From Amycolatopsis sp. NBC_01480 (GTDB taxonomy: Bacteria; Actinomycetota; Actinomycetes; Mycobacteriales; Pseudonocardiaceae): a stretch of 64,000 nt of DNA. Below, in pieces: positions 50,001 to 57,483 of this stretch. How positions within the stretch are numbered: position 1 is the stretch's first letter; every line of letters starts with the position of its first letter. The stretch is taken from positions 7,750,001-7,814,000 of the forward strand of contig NZ_CP109442.1 of NCBI RefSeq assembly GCF_036227205.1. The letters run 5' to 3'. The notes beneath the pieces were generated by a model. It was not told where the DNA came from, ran no database searches, and was given only the letters and a program-made list of their open reading frames with translations. A program made the translations under genes and the position numbers.

Positions 50001-52168
50001 TCTTCCAGCCATGCCGGCAGGCAGCCGAGCCGGTTCCCGCTGATTGACAGGTCCGATAGACTCGCGCTCGCGCCCAACTGTGCGGGCAGTTCGGTCAACT
50101 CGTTGTTGCGCACCCAGAGATCGGCCAGGCGAGGCAGGTCGGCGATCCAGGGGGGCAGAGCGCTTACCTTGTTGTCATTAAACTGCAGGGTCGTGAGATC
50201 CGTGAGTTCGGCAAGCCAGTCCGGCATCTCGGCGATCTGGTTGGAGCTGACATCCAAACTTGTAAGCCGTCGGAGCCGTCGGACCCAGTCGGGTAGCTCA
50301 GTGAGCCCGCAGCCTTGCAGGCTCAGGTGAGTCATCCACCTGAGGTCGCCCAGCCAGCCGGGTAGTTCCGACAACTGGTTGCCACCGACGTGCAGCCGGC
50401 GAAGCTCGGCACGAGAAGCCATCCAGTCAGGCAGGCTGGAGATCCTATTGTTGTTGAGCCACAGCTCCTCGATGCCGTTGGCGTTCGCGAGTTGGGGAGG
50501 TACGGTGGTGAACCGGTTGCTGCTCAGCAGCGCTTCTTGCAAATCGACTAGGTTTCCGATGGACACTGGCAACTCGGAAAGTTCGTTAGAAAATAGATGA
50601 AGGGCCTGCAGTCGCCGGAGATCACCCAGCCACTCCGGGATAGTCTTCAGCTGACAGTTGGACAATCCCAGTGAAGTCAGTTCGCCGAGGCCTCGGATAC
50701 ACGCAGGTACTTCATTGAGTGGATTGCCGTCGAGGTCGAGGGTAAGCAGGTCTGGCAGCGTACCCACCCATCGAGGGAGCTCCGTCAGCTCGTTATTGTC
50801 GAGGCGCAACCTGGTGAGGTTCGGTAGGCCGGAAAACTCGACGGGAAGCGCACGAATCCGGTTGTTGTCTACCCACAGCTGCTCGATCCCGGTGAGGTTC
50901 TCCAGCCACGACGGGAGCTCGGTCAGGTGGCAGTCGCCGATGCCGAGGAAGACCAGCGAGGTCATCTCCCCGAGCCAGTCTGGCAGCTCGTGCAGGAAGT
51001 TGCCGCTGACGTGGAGGCTAGTGAGATCCGTCATCTCACGGAGGCCTGCGGGCAGCGCAGCCAGGCGGTTTCCTTGGAGCCAGAGGATTTCTAGCCTGCC
51101 GAGTTCGCCTAGCCAGTCTGGTAAGCTTTCCAGCCAGTTTCTATGCAGGTACAGGGCCTCGAGCCTGGTCAGGTTGCGTATCCATTCGGGCACGCTGGTC
51201 AGTCCGCAGTTGCCGATATCAAGCGTGGTCAGCGCGGTCATCGCACCGATCCGGTCGGGCAAGGTGGTGATCCGGTTGCCATCGAGACGCAAGGTGGTCA
51301 GGTTGGCCGGTAGAATCGGCAGCTCTGTCAGGCGGTTCCCATCGATGTTCAAAGACGTCAGCAGGGTGAAGTCAGCGATCCAGGTCGGCAGTTCCGTGAG
51401 ATGATTGCCGTCGAGCTCGAGCTCGGTAAGGTCGGACAGACCGGAGATCCACTCCGGTACCTCGGTCAATCGTGAAGTTCCAAGTCCCAGCTCCGTCAAC
51501 GTTGTGATGGCACCGAGCCATTGAGGCAGCACGTCGAGGCGGTTTTCGTCGATGTACAGCACGGCGAGCTGGAGATCGCCTAGCCACGGCGGAAGGTACG
51601 TCAGGCGGTTGCTGTGTAGACGCAGTTCGGTGATTTCGGTGAGATCGGCGAACCAGCCGGGCATTTCTGCCAGCTGGTTGCCGTCGAGGTCGATCCGCTT
51701 CAGGTGCCTCAGGCCGGCCACCCAGCGCGGCACGGCGGGAAGCCGGCAGGACCCGATGCCGAGCGCAGTCAGTCCGGACATCGTGCCCAGCCATTCGGGG
51801 AGGGCAGCCAGGGGGTTCGCGTCGACGAAAAGCTCGCGAACGTCCAGATCGGCGAGCCACCGCGGCAGGTCGGTCAAGCGGTTCCGGTCGACTTCAAGCG
51901 TATGGAGGCGAGTGAGGCCCTTCATCGAGTCAGGTAAGTGACGCAGCCTGTTCCGCTCAAGCTTGAGTTCGGTCAAGGGCAGACTGGCCAGCCAGTCAGG
52001 CAGTTCCCGCAGGTAGTTGCCGCCCAGATCGAGCTTGGCGAGGTCGCTCAGGTCCGCTACGCGCGGGGGAATCTCACCGAGGTGGAGGTCGCTCAGGTCG
52101 AGAGTGGTCTCACCTCCCGCGAGCGCCCGGTCGATACGTCGATTGGATTCGTCCGCGCCCACGGTCAT
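47066..52168 (-). CDS. Giant Roco protein: leucine-rich repeats, Roc GTPase and COR
   Basis: A 1700-residue protein. Residues about 20-970 form roughly forty 23-residue leucine-rich repeats of the plant-like/bacterial type (e.g. LTELPDWLGEMTSLVFLGIG). They are followed by the Roc Ras-like domain: P-loop VVGEGGVGKTSLVKAL near residue 1008, switch II TWDFGGQQIYHATHQFF near 1056, and a VATHIHDRP base motif near 1112 where Ras proteins have NKxD. The COR dimerisation domain (VLRPAWVNDYISRVLDSGEV, DHFLSMMDKYDLSYRV) spans about 1190-1400. The C-terminal 300 residues include a CRCSEDCPELFD cysteine cluster and a helical end. Bacterial Roco proteins are models for human LRRK2; natural ligands are mostly unknown. 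Intracellular sensing of a peptide or protein is plausible. Confidence 0.93.
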   Translation of the reverse strand: MTVGADESNRRIDRALAGGETTLDLSDLHLGEIPPRVADLSDLAKLDLGGNYLRELPDWLASLPLTELKLERNRLRHLPDSMKGLTRLHTLEVDRNRLTDLPRWLADLDVRELFVDANPLAALPEWLGTMSGLTALGIGSCRLPAVPRWVAGLRHLKRIDLDGNQLAEMPGWFADLTEITELRLHSNRLTYLPPWLGDLQLAVLYIDENRLDVLPQWLGAITTLTELGLGTSRLTEVPEWISGLSDLTELELDGNHLTELPTWIADFTLLTSLNIDGNRLTELPILPANLTTLRLDGNRITTLPDRIGAMTALTTLDIGNCGLTSVPEWIRNLTRLEALYLHRNWLESLPDWLGELGRLEILWLQGNRLAALPAGLREMTDLTSLHVSGNFLHELPDWLGEMTSLVFLGIGDCHLTELPSWLENLTGIEQLWVDNNRIRALPVEFSGLPNLTRLRLDNNELTELPRWVGTLPDLLTLDLDGNPLNEVPACIRGLGELTSLGLSNCQLKTIPEWLGDLRRLQALHLFSNELSELPVSIGNLVDLQEALLSSNRFTTVPPQLANANGIEELWLNNNRISSLPDWMASRAELRRLHVGGNQLSELPGWLGDLRWMTHLSLQGCGLTELPDWVRRLRRLTSLDVSSNQIAEMPDWLAELTDLTTLQFNDNKVSALPPWIADLPRLADLWVRNNELTELPAQLGASASLSDLSISGNRLGCLPAWLEDLTGLTILECDNIDLTELPAWLSKLTDLTYFSAAKNKINSIALNFDKLTRLKTLDLSECELSKVPGGIDEIGFLRFLCLNDNNLAEIPGSFTQLSHLRHLHLSNNELTSLPQTVGRMRDLMLLSLQRNRLTELPASIGDLTDLATLQVSDNRLRELTPEIGRLTNLTNLVLADNTLTTLPDTIGEMRRLKTLNVTGNKIEALPGSLGELDQLATLQMADNRLQILPDYLVDMPRLDNLAVAGNPLVSPPPEITTGSSQSILDFLRERARGSSAQWLSKLLVVGEGGVGKTSLVKALAEDAHNPDEPSTHGLLIRNLTLDHPDRDGVRMQLSTWDFGGQQIYHATHQFFLTNRSLFVLLWNSRLGWEQGKLHYWLDIITARAPESPIVLVATHIHDRPVDLPLAELRSKYPRIVASLQVDNATRQGFADLRGLLAEQAAQLPLMGSEWPTTWLTAADAVRAIPDNHITPGRMWDVMTTAGVNDAQRHSFIARALHELGDILYYSDDPELSEIVVLRPAWVNDYISRVLDSGEVADLHGLLTRQHLNELWKDLDRGVRDHFLSMMDKYDLSYRVDASRTGDVSLVVERLQWDPPAYEPEWEAARHQTGCHEIKVIYQLNTTPPGIPTWFIARSHRFSRNTHWRTGALLAHSDGRHLALISADRQRNRVELTVRGPSPVSFFMVLDDGLNLTLERFPGLHITRQVPCRCSEDCPELFDYDNLHARLARTPPRYEIECHRSGEPVSVPELLLGLAPSENDATGTSIERLAKTLERLGGRLEEHSDFSQRMFLRLQRLAQQQQEARCPSVFAVVPAGRGRITGGTYEIHLYCEEPGSWHRLPEPHGVYPISQPREWFIKLGPYLGHLVRVLKHAAPLAGPILGIAVDVLSQQAKADCDLMKELIVQLPKDIDHDRSLPGGTPVNSRPELHATTDADFRALKAMLVKLDPDEAWGGLSRFDTPEGLTLYLCEEHLAQYRTTSKA

Positions 52169-52233
52169 GACGTCCAGTTAATCACGACTCTCGCTGCTGT
52201 ATCTAGACAAAACCGCGACACAGTACACTGGAA

Positions 52234-52270
52234 CTGGATACGGGCTCGCTCCCAGCTAGCCCGTATCCAG
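52234..52270. promoter_or_regulatory. 13-bp inverted repeat upstream of the Roco gene
   Basis: CTGGATACGGGCT (52234-52246) is repeated in inverse form at 52258-52270, 66-102 bp before the Roco ATG. Candidate operator or 5' UTR hairpin. Confidence 0.5.
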
Positions 52271-53201
52271 CTCGCGAGCGCAACGCCGAGCGGCTGGCCC
52301 ACCTCGACGATATTGAAGCTCACCGCTGATCCCTTAGCGCTTCGCCGCGACCGCGCAGTACCCTACGGTTACCTTTTATCACTTGGGTGGTTTCAGGATG
52401 GATCGTGACGCCGAGTATGTCGGCGAAGATACGGGGTTTGAGGTCGGCACGTTTCCAATTGAACAGACTCCGGTCATGCTGAACCCGAGGTTGGCCCTCC
52501 TGCCCACAGTTTCCATGACCCTCAGGGGCTTGGCCGCAGGGACCTCAGGGTGTTGCACCAAGTGCGTGCGAACCTCGCGACGATTTCGAGGCGCTCCGAA
52601 ACGTCGCTAGATAGGTAGGGCGTCGGGTGTCGTGGGACAATCTGATAGATTAATTCGGCGCTGCAATTGAGCAGTGATCATGATACGGGTGGCCGACTAC
52701 AACGGGCTCCCATGGTGCCGGCAGCGCTCTTAGCTATGTCTGGTTGATTTTGCCTCGACAGAACCCCGAAGTCAGGGCTTGTTCTCGATCGGGCCTTGTC
52801 CAGCGCCTCCTGGGTTGGCGGTGCTTCGTCTGTTGAAGACGACGATAAGATGCGGTTCAGGTATTCGGAACAACGGGCGAAACGGCCTGGAGGTGCGGCC
52901 AGGTTCGACCGCGAAGAAGGCCCCGGTGCAGTCGGAACGGCTATTGATCATAGCAATGATCAGTCTGCGCGGTCAGAATCCGTCGAACAGGTGGGCCGAG
53001 AGGCGTAGGTACTGCCAGCTGGGCAGCTCTCCCGGAAGTCCTGGTGCTTCAGTTACGGCGGACGGCGTCACAGCTGGCTTTTCGGCGGAACGGAGTAGCG
53101 ATGACCGTCTGGCTCGCAGTCGCTGAAGGTCGGCGGGGTGGGGGCGCGGGTGCAGGCCGGTTCGCGTGCAGTGACGGATTCGAGGCGCCGGCGATTGATG
53201 A
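52271..53201. other. 931-bp stretch without a supported gene
   Basis: Several short open frames (52383-52610, 52779-53126, 52796-53008, all plus) overlap one another and lack motifs or good starts. The base composition is mixed and the region could be a decayed gene, but no protein homology was recognised. Confidence 0.4.
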
Positions 53202-53843
53202 TCAGCTGTTGGTCGGGCGTGTGTCGCGCTGGTACTTGTGGATTGCCTCGAGGACGTCGAGGAAGTCGATCTGGTGTTCTGCTGTCGTGGCGCCGAGGAG
53301 TTTGGAGATTTCCCGGGGTCGGACGCTTTCGAGGCCGATCTGGTTCATCAGTTCCCACATCCGGCCGCTGACGCCGGTGAGTTCGCTGGGTGGGATGTCG
53401 GTGTCGTCGGAGGCGGGTGCGTCGGCGAAGCGTTCCGCGGGGACGGCTGGGTCGAGAAGCCGGGGGTCGATGCGCCAGAACTCGGCCAGTGCGTTCGCGA
53501 TCGCCGTGCGGGGTGGCGGGCGCAGGCCCTTCTTGAGCTGTGAGATCGCTGCGCGAGAGAAAGTCGCCTTGCTGTGGTGCTGTACCCACTCGGCGATGAA
53601 CGCGGCCGAGGCGCTGTGGCGGGTGAGCCCTTCGGTCTGTGTGTCGATCATGGCCGGGTCCACGACGATGTTGCCGTTGACGGTGAAGAAATCGGATTGT
53701 TCGTCGAGTAGATAGGTCAGTCGTTCGGGGAAGGTGGGGAGCGCGAGCAGCGTCTCGGTCAGGACCTTCTGGTCGCGGCCGTACCGGAGGGGGATGGGCG
53801 TGTCCTGGTCGATCTGAGCAGGTGTCGCCGGTTTCCCTGCCAT
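53202..53843 (-). CDS. XRE/EspR-like HTH regulator
   Basis: A 213-residue protein. TFPERLTYLLDEQSDFFTVN and SKATFSRAAISQLKKGLRPPPRT..., followed by AIANALAEFWRIDPRLLD, match the HTH of EspR-like actinomycete regulators. A C-terminal domain (SGRMWELMNQIGLESVRPRE, DFLDVLEAIHKYQRDTR) probably dimerises. Divergent from the conjugation operon, with the 21-bp motif in between, so it is the best candidate for its repressor; the same motif before the 46275 gene hints at a small regulon. Confidence 0.75.
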   Translation of the reverse strand: MAGKPATPAQIDQDTPIPLRYGRDQKVLTETLLALPTFPERLTYLLDEQSDFFTVNGNIVVDPAMIDTQTEGLTRHSASAAFIAEWVQHHSKATFSRAAISQLKKGLRPPPRTAIANALAEFWRIDPRLLDPAVPAERFADAPASDDTDIPPSELTGVSGRMWELMNQIGLESVRPREISKLLGATTAEHQIDFLDVLEAIHKYQRDTRPTNS

Positions 53844-53928
53844 CGCCGATGCCCCCTTGTGTTGCGCGGTCTGCGTGCTGCCCGGGTCTGGTTGACAAAC
53901 CCGCTGTGACGTCTACCCTGACGAACAG

Positions 53929-53949
53929 ATGTCAACGTGATGATACAAG
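53929..53949. promoter_or_regulatory. 21-bp motif, copy 2, between regulator and conjugation operon
   Basis: ATGTCAACNNNNTGATACAAG, 86 bp before the XRE-like start and 84 bp before the ParA-like start. See copy 1 at 46380-46400. Confidence 0.55.
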
Positions 53950-54032
53950 TCTGGCATTGACTGCCTTCCCCGGCAACGTCTTGACGCGAATGATCCCTCG
54001 GAGAGGGGATCGCGCTCGGGGAGGTGGACGGC

Positions 54033-54923
54033 GTGAATGATCGCGGCGAGCGGGTCTCCGCTGGTGAACGTGCCGTGCGGATGCCGTTGATGCAGTCGGG
54101 CAATCTCGGCATCGTCGTCCCGGTGCTCGCTGCGTCGCCGGGTGCCGGAGCGACGACGGTTGCCGCGGCGCTCGCGGACGCGGCCCAGATCCGCGGCTGC
54201 GCGGTGCTGCTGGTCGACACCGCCGACGGCGCCCGCTCTGGTCTGGCCCGGGCTGCCCGGACGGAGGGACCTGCGCGGCCGGGGCCTCGTCCTGGTAGTC
54301 GGATGCGCTATTCGTGGCGGGCTCAGGCGTTGCTGGCCCGGGCCGAGACCACGTCGGCGACGTTGAACGCCGCGGATCTCCCGCCGCCGCCGTACTGGTT
54401 GCCGCCGGGGCATCGGGTCCGGGCGACTGTCGTGGATCTGGCGTCCGATCCGTGGAGTATCGCCACGAACCCGGCGGCCGGCGCGGGGGCGTGGCTGGCC
54501 CCGGTCGGCGGGGGCACACACCCGATTGTGGTCGTTCGCCCGAGCCTGCCGGGTGTGATCCATGCAGAACAGATCCTCGCCCGGCTCGAGTATTGGGGAC
54601 GCCGGGGGAGCGTCGCCCTGCCGTGTCGGCTCGTCGTTGTCGGGGTCCGGAAGTGGCCGGCTCAGGTCGCGGCCAGTGCCGGGGCGCGGGTGCAGGCGCT
54701 GATACCGACCACGGTCTTCCTGCCGCACGACTCCGGACTGGCCGTCGAGGGCGTGACTGCCTCGGTCACTCCGCCAGGCCTGCGTGATCCGCTGAAGGGT
54801 CTGCTTGATCAGATTCTGGGACCGTCGCCCGGCGGACCGGTCGAGACCACTGAGACGCGTGATCGATCGCGATGGCGGATCCGGCGAGCCAGGCTCGACG
54901 CTGGCGAGCCCACGCCGAGCTGA
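54033..54923 (+). CDS. ParA/MinD-like ATPase of the conjugation operon
   Basis: A 296-residue protein. IVVPVLAASPGAGATTVAAA is a deviant Walker A (GAGATT) and GCAVLLVDTADGARSGLARA the following Asp motif; VVDLASDP and VVVVRPSLPGVIHAEQIL fit later strands of the SIMIBI fold. The usual KGGxGK lysine is not obvious, so ATP hydrolysis may be weak or absent. GTG 54033 is favoured by GGGGAGG 8 nt upstream (GTG 54024 is the alternative). Proteins like this precede SCO6880-type transfer genes in actinomycetes. Confidence 0.7.
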   Translation: MNDRGERVSAGERAVRMPLMQSGNLGIVVPVLAASPGAGATTVAAALADAAQIRGCAVLLVDTADGARSGLARAARTEGPARPGPRPGSRMRYSWRAQALLARAETTSATLNAADLPPPPYWLPPGHRVRATVVDLASDPWSIATNPAAGAGAWLAPVGGGTHPIVVVRPSLPGVIHAEQILARLEYWGRRGSVALPCRLVVVGVRKWPAQVAASAGARVQALIPTTVFLPHDSGLAVEGVTASVTPPGLRDPLKGLLDQILGPSPGGPVETTETRDRSRWRIRRARLDAGEPTPS

Positions 54924-55025
54924 ACGGTTCCACCGACGCCAATCGTAGTCCTTTGTGGACGTAGTGCTTGAAGCCTTCCCCGCTTCGCTGCCTGGCTCGG
55001 GCCAGGCGTGGCCAGGGGAGTCGCG

Positions 55026-55334
55026 ATGCTCGCGCACATGCTAGGGGAATGGCTGGCTCAGGCCCCGGCCCCCGTGATTCCGGATGTGCCGCCTTCGGCG
55101 CCGCCGGGAGCCGATCGGATTCTCGGACTGGTCGGGAACGCGAAGTGGGGCGCCGGTATCGCGTTGATCATCGGGTTTTTCATCGGGTTGATCGTGTGGG
55201 CCGGCGGGCGGTGGGTTGATCACCACCGGGCCGGGAAGGTCGGCCTGGTCATGATGCTGTGCTCCATCGGCGGTGCCCTGCTCTACGGGCTGGGGTGGAC
55301 CATCATCAACGGCTTCGCGGCGGCCCCGCAGTGA
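55026..55334 (+). CDS. VirB2/TrbC-like small membrane protein
   Basis: A 102-residue protein: Pro-rich N-terminus, then two hydrophobic helices WGAGIALIIGFFIGLIVWAG and VGLVMMLCSIGGALLYGLGW separated by a short basic loop (RWVDHHRAGK). This two-helix plan fits pilin-like VirB2/TrbC proteins of type IV secretion systems. ATG 55026 has GGGGAG 6 nt upstream. The stop overlaps the next GTG. Confidence 0.7.
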   Translation: MLAHMLGEWLAQAPAPVIPDVPPSAPPGADRILGLVGNAKWGAGIALIIGFFIGLIVWAGGRWVDHHRAGKVGLVMMLCSIGGALLYGLGWTIINGFAAAPQ

Positions 55335-56140
55335 CGGCCGCGCCAGACCGCCGCGCCCGCCGCGCCCGGGCCCGGCTGTCCACGGCCGCACTGGTGCTGC
55401 TCGGTGTGGCCGGTCTCGTCGCCGCCGTGATCGTCGGGCACTACCGCACGACGCCGCCAACGACGCCCTCCGTGCCGGACCCGGCTCCGGCGCCCCAGGC
55501 GAGCGGGGATGCCGCGGCAGAGCGCGCGCTGGCGACCCGGCTGATGCTGTGGCTGCCGGCCGAGGCGGCTCAGCCGCATGACTTGACCACCCGCGAGGCA
55601 GGGCCGGCGATCACCGTCCCCGCACCGTCCACACAGGCCGGACAGTGGATACCGACGGCGTTTCCTCAAAGCCCTGAGGGTGCGCTCGCGCAACTCGCCG
55701 CGCTCGACCAGACCGGTGTCGCGGGCGGTGATCCGGACACCTACGGCCGCGCCTACGCCGATCTCGCGCTGCCGGGTGCCCCGGACGTTGCAGGTTCCGG
55801 GCTGTACACGGTGCTGTCCCGCTTCCGGCGGGCGACCGGGGTCGCCGCCGGCGAGGCCACCGCGGGGCTGTCGGTGCGCTACGAGGTCACGCACGGACTG
55901 GTCAAGGGCACGACGGACGACGGCGGCTTCGCGGTGGTGTGCGTGCTGGGGCAGCTCTCGACCGACGTCCATGGCTACGGCACGACGCTGGGGATCGGCG
56001 ACTGCCAAGCCATGCGGTGGACCGCCGGGGGCTGGCGGATCAGCGACGGACCCCGCGCGGCGTACGCCTCCTCGGCGTGGCCGGGAACCACGGAGGCGGT
56101 CAGCGCCGGCTACCGCGCCCTTTCCGGGAGTCCTCGGTGA
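55331..56140 (+). CDS. VirB8/TcpC-like conjugation protein
   Basis: A 269-residue bitopic protein: basic start, helix LSTAALVLLGVAGLVAAVIV at about 15-35, Pro-rich linker, then an exported NTF2-like domain (GALAQLAALDQTGVAGGDPD, GLYTVLSRFRRATGVAAGEA, YEVTHGLVKGTTDDGGFAVV, QAMRWTAGGWRISDGPRAAY). This is the plan of VirB8-like proteins of Gram-positive conjugation systems (TcpC). GTGA overlap with the VirB2-like gene and GTG overlap with the next gene. Confidence 0.75.
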   Translation: MTAAPDRRARRARARLSTAALVLLGVAGLVAAVIVGHYRTTPPTTPSVPDPAPAPQASGDAAAERALATRLMLWLPAEAAQPHDLTTREAGPAITVPAPSTQAGQWIPTAFPQSPEGALAQLAALDQTGVAGGDPDTYGRAYADLALPGAPDVAGSGLYTVLSRFRRATGVAAGEATAGLSVRYEVTHGLVKGTTDDGGFAVVCVLGQLSTDVHGYGTTLGIGDCQAMRWTAGGWRISDGPRAAYASSAWPGTTEAVSAGYRALSGSPR

Positions 56141-57483
56141 ACCCGCTCGATTGGCTGAAGCTGCTCGGCCAGCTCGGCGACAGCGCGGGTGAGGCTGCCA
56201 AACAGGGGCTGACGGTGGCGACGCAGAGCGTCTTCGACTCCATCATGCTCGGCATCTGGACCGGCGCCTTGTTCGTGCTGCGCAACGTGCTGGAGTTCAT
56301 CGACTGGATGTCGGTGTTCACGGTGTCGACGACGGACGGCCCGGTCTCGGTGCTGTGGCCGTTGATGGTGTGGATCAGCGGCGCACTGGCGATGGGGCTG
56401 TTCTTCTGGCAGCTGATCGTCACGGTCCTGCGTGGTGGGCGTGGTTTCGTCCGGCTGATTTCCGGTCCGATCCAGTACGGCGTGGCGCTGTCGGTGACGG
56501 TCGGGATCGTCGCGGCCTTCCTGGCCGCCGCGGACGGGGTGACGACCGCGGTCCTACAATACGGGCTGCACTCGGACAAATTCGCCGACGCTCTGCACGG
56601 ACTGAATTTCCCCGACGGCGTCTCGGACACGATCAAAGCGATCGTGCTCGGGCTGTTCGGTATCACCGGTGCGTTCCCGGCCGCGTTCGGTCTCGGGTTC
56701 GAGATGGTGCTGCGGCAGGCGTCCATCTACGTCGTGGTCGCCACGGTGCCGCTGCTGGCGGCTGGGCTGCTCGCCGGTGCGACCGCGGGCTGGTTCTGGA
56801 AGGGCAGCCGGATCATCCTGGCGCTGGTTTTCACCAAACCCGGGATCGCGCTGGTGATCGTCATCGGCGTCGCGGTCGAAGGCGGCGCCCAGGGCTTCTT
56901 CGGGCTGCTTTCGGGCGTCATGATCCTGCTGATCTCGCTGTGGACGCCGTTTGTGCTGTTCAAGCTGTTCGCGTTCGTCGATCCCCGCACGGAGGCCGGT
57001 GGCGCGCTGCGCGACTCGCTGGCCGATGTGGGCGCCCACGGTTACGGCTCGGACAGCGTTCCGGGCGAAGTCGGGGGAAACGCGCTGGACAGCGTCAAGG
57101 ACCGCATCAAGAAGAAGCTCACGGGTGGCGGTGAGGACGGAGACGACGACGCCGGTGCCAACGACGATCAGGAGCAGGCCAACCTCGATCGGTTCAGCGA
57201 CGACGCCCCCGATGACGACACCGACATCCCCGACGACTTCGGCGAGCCGGAGCCCGCGGCGCCAGAGCCCGATGACGCGCCAGGGCAGGACCCCGCAGCC
57301 GAGGACCCCGCCGGGCCCGCGGCCGGTGAAGACCCACCCGACGACACGCCGCCGCTACCCGAACCCCCCGACGACGACACCCGGCCACCGTCCGCGGATC
57401 CCGGGCCCGGCCCAGGCAGCCCGCCCGGACCCGAGGGTGACGACGACTCGGGCCCGGCCGTGGAGACGGCGGTGGTCCCGTGA
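56137..57483 (+). CDS. VirB6-like polytopic membrane protein with acidic tail
   Basis: A 448-residue protein. About six to eight hydrophobic segments from residue 35 to 290 (e.g. SIMLGIWTGALFVLRNVLEF, ALAMGLFFWQLIVTVLRG, VSVTVGIVAAFLAAADGVTT, VATVPLLAAGLLAGATAGWF) resemble VirB6/TrbL channel proteins. A cytosolic tail from about 340 is highly acidic and Pro-rich (DDDTDIPDDFGEPEPAAPEP), possibly for docking partners. GTG start overlaps the VirB8-like stop. Confidence 0.75.
   Translation: MNPLDWLKLLGQLGDSAGEAAKQGLTVATQSVFDSIMLGIWTGALFVLRNVLEFIDWMSVFTVSTTDGPVSVLWPLMVWISGALAMGLFFWQLIVTVLRGGRGFVRLISGPIQYGVALSVTVGIVAAFLAAADGVTTAVLQYGLHSDKFADALHGLNFPDGVSDTIKAIVLGLFGITGAFPAAFGLGFEMVLRQASIYVVVATVPLLAAGLLAGATAGWFWKGSRIILALVFTKPGIALVIVIGVAVEGGAQGFFGLLSGVMILLISLWTPFVLFKLFAFVDPRTEAGGALRDSLADVGAHGYGSDSVPGEVGGNALDSVKDRIKKKLTGGGEDGDDDAGANDDQEQANLDRFSDDAPDDDTDIPDDFGEPEPAAPEPDDAPGQDPAAEDPAGPAAGEDPPDDTPPLPEPPDDDTRPPSADPGPGPGSPPGPEGDDDSGPAVETAVVP

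Noticed and set aside
47066..52168. Regular spacing in the Roco gene seen as a possible DNA repeat or CRISPR-like array
   Set aside because: Period is about 69 bp with free codon variation; it reflects the 23-residue protein repeats. No CRISPR array was seen anywhere in the window.
52796..53008. Possible transposase remnant before the XRE-like gene
   Set aside because: No DDE or HTH motif could be recognised in any frame.
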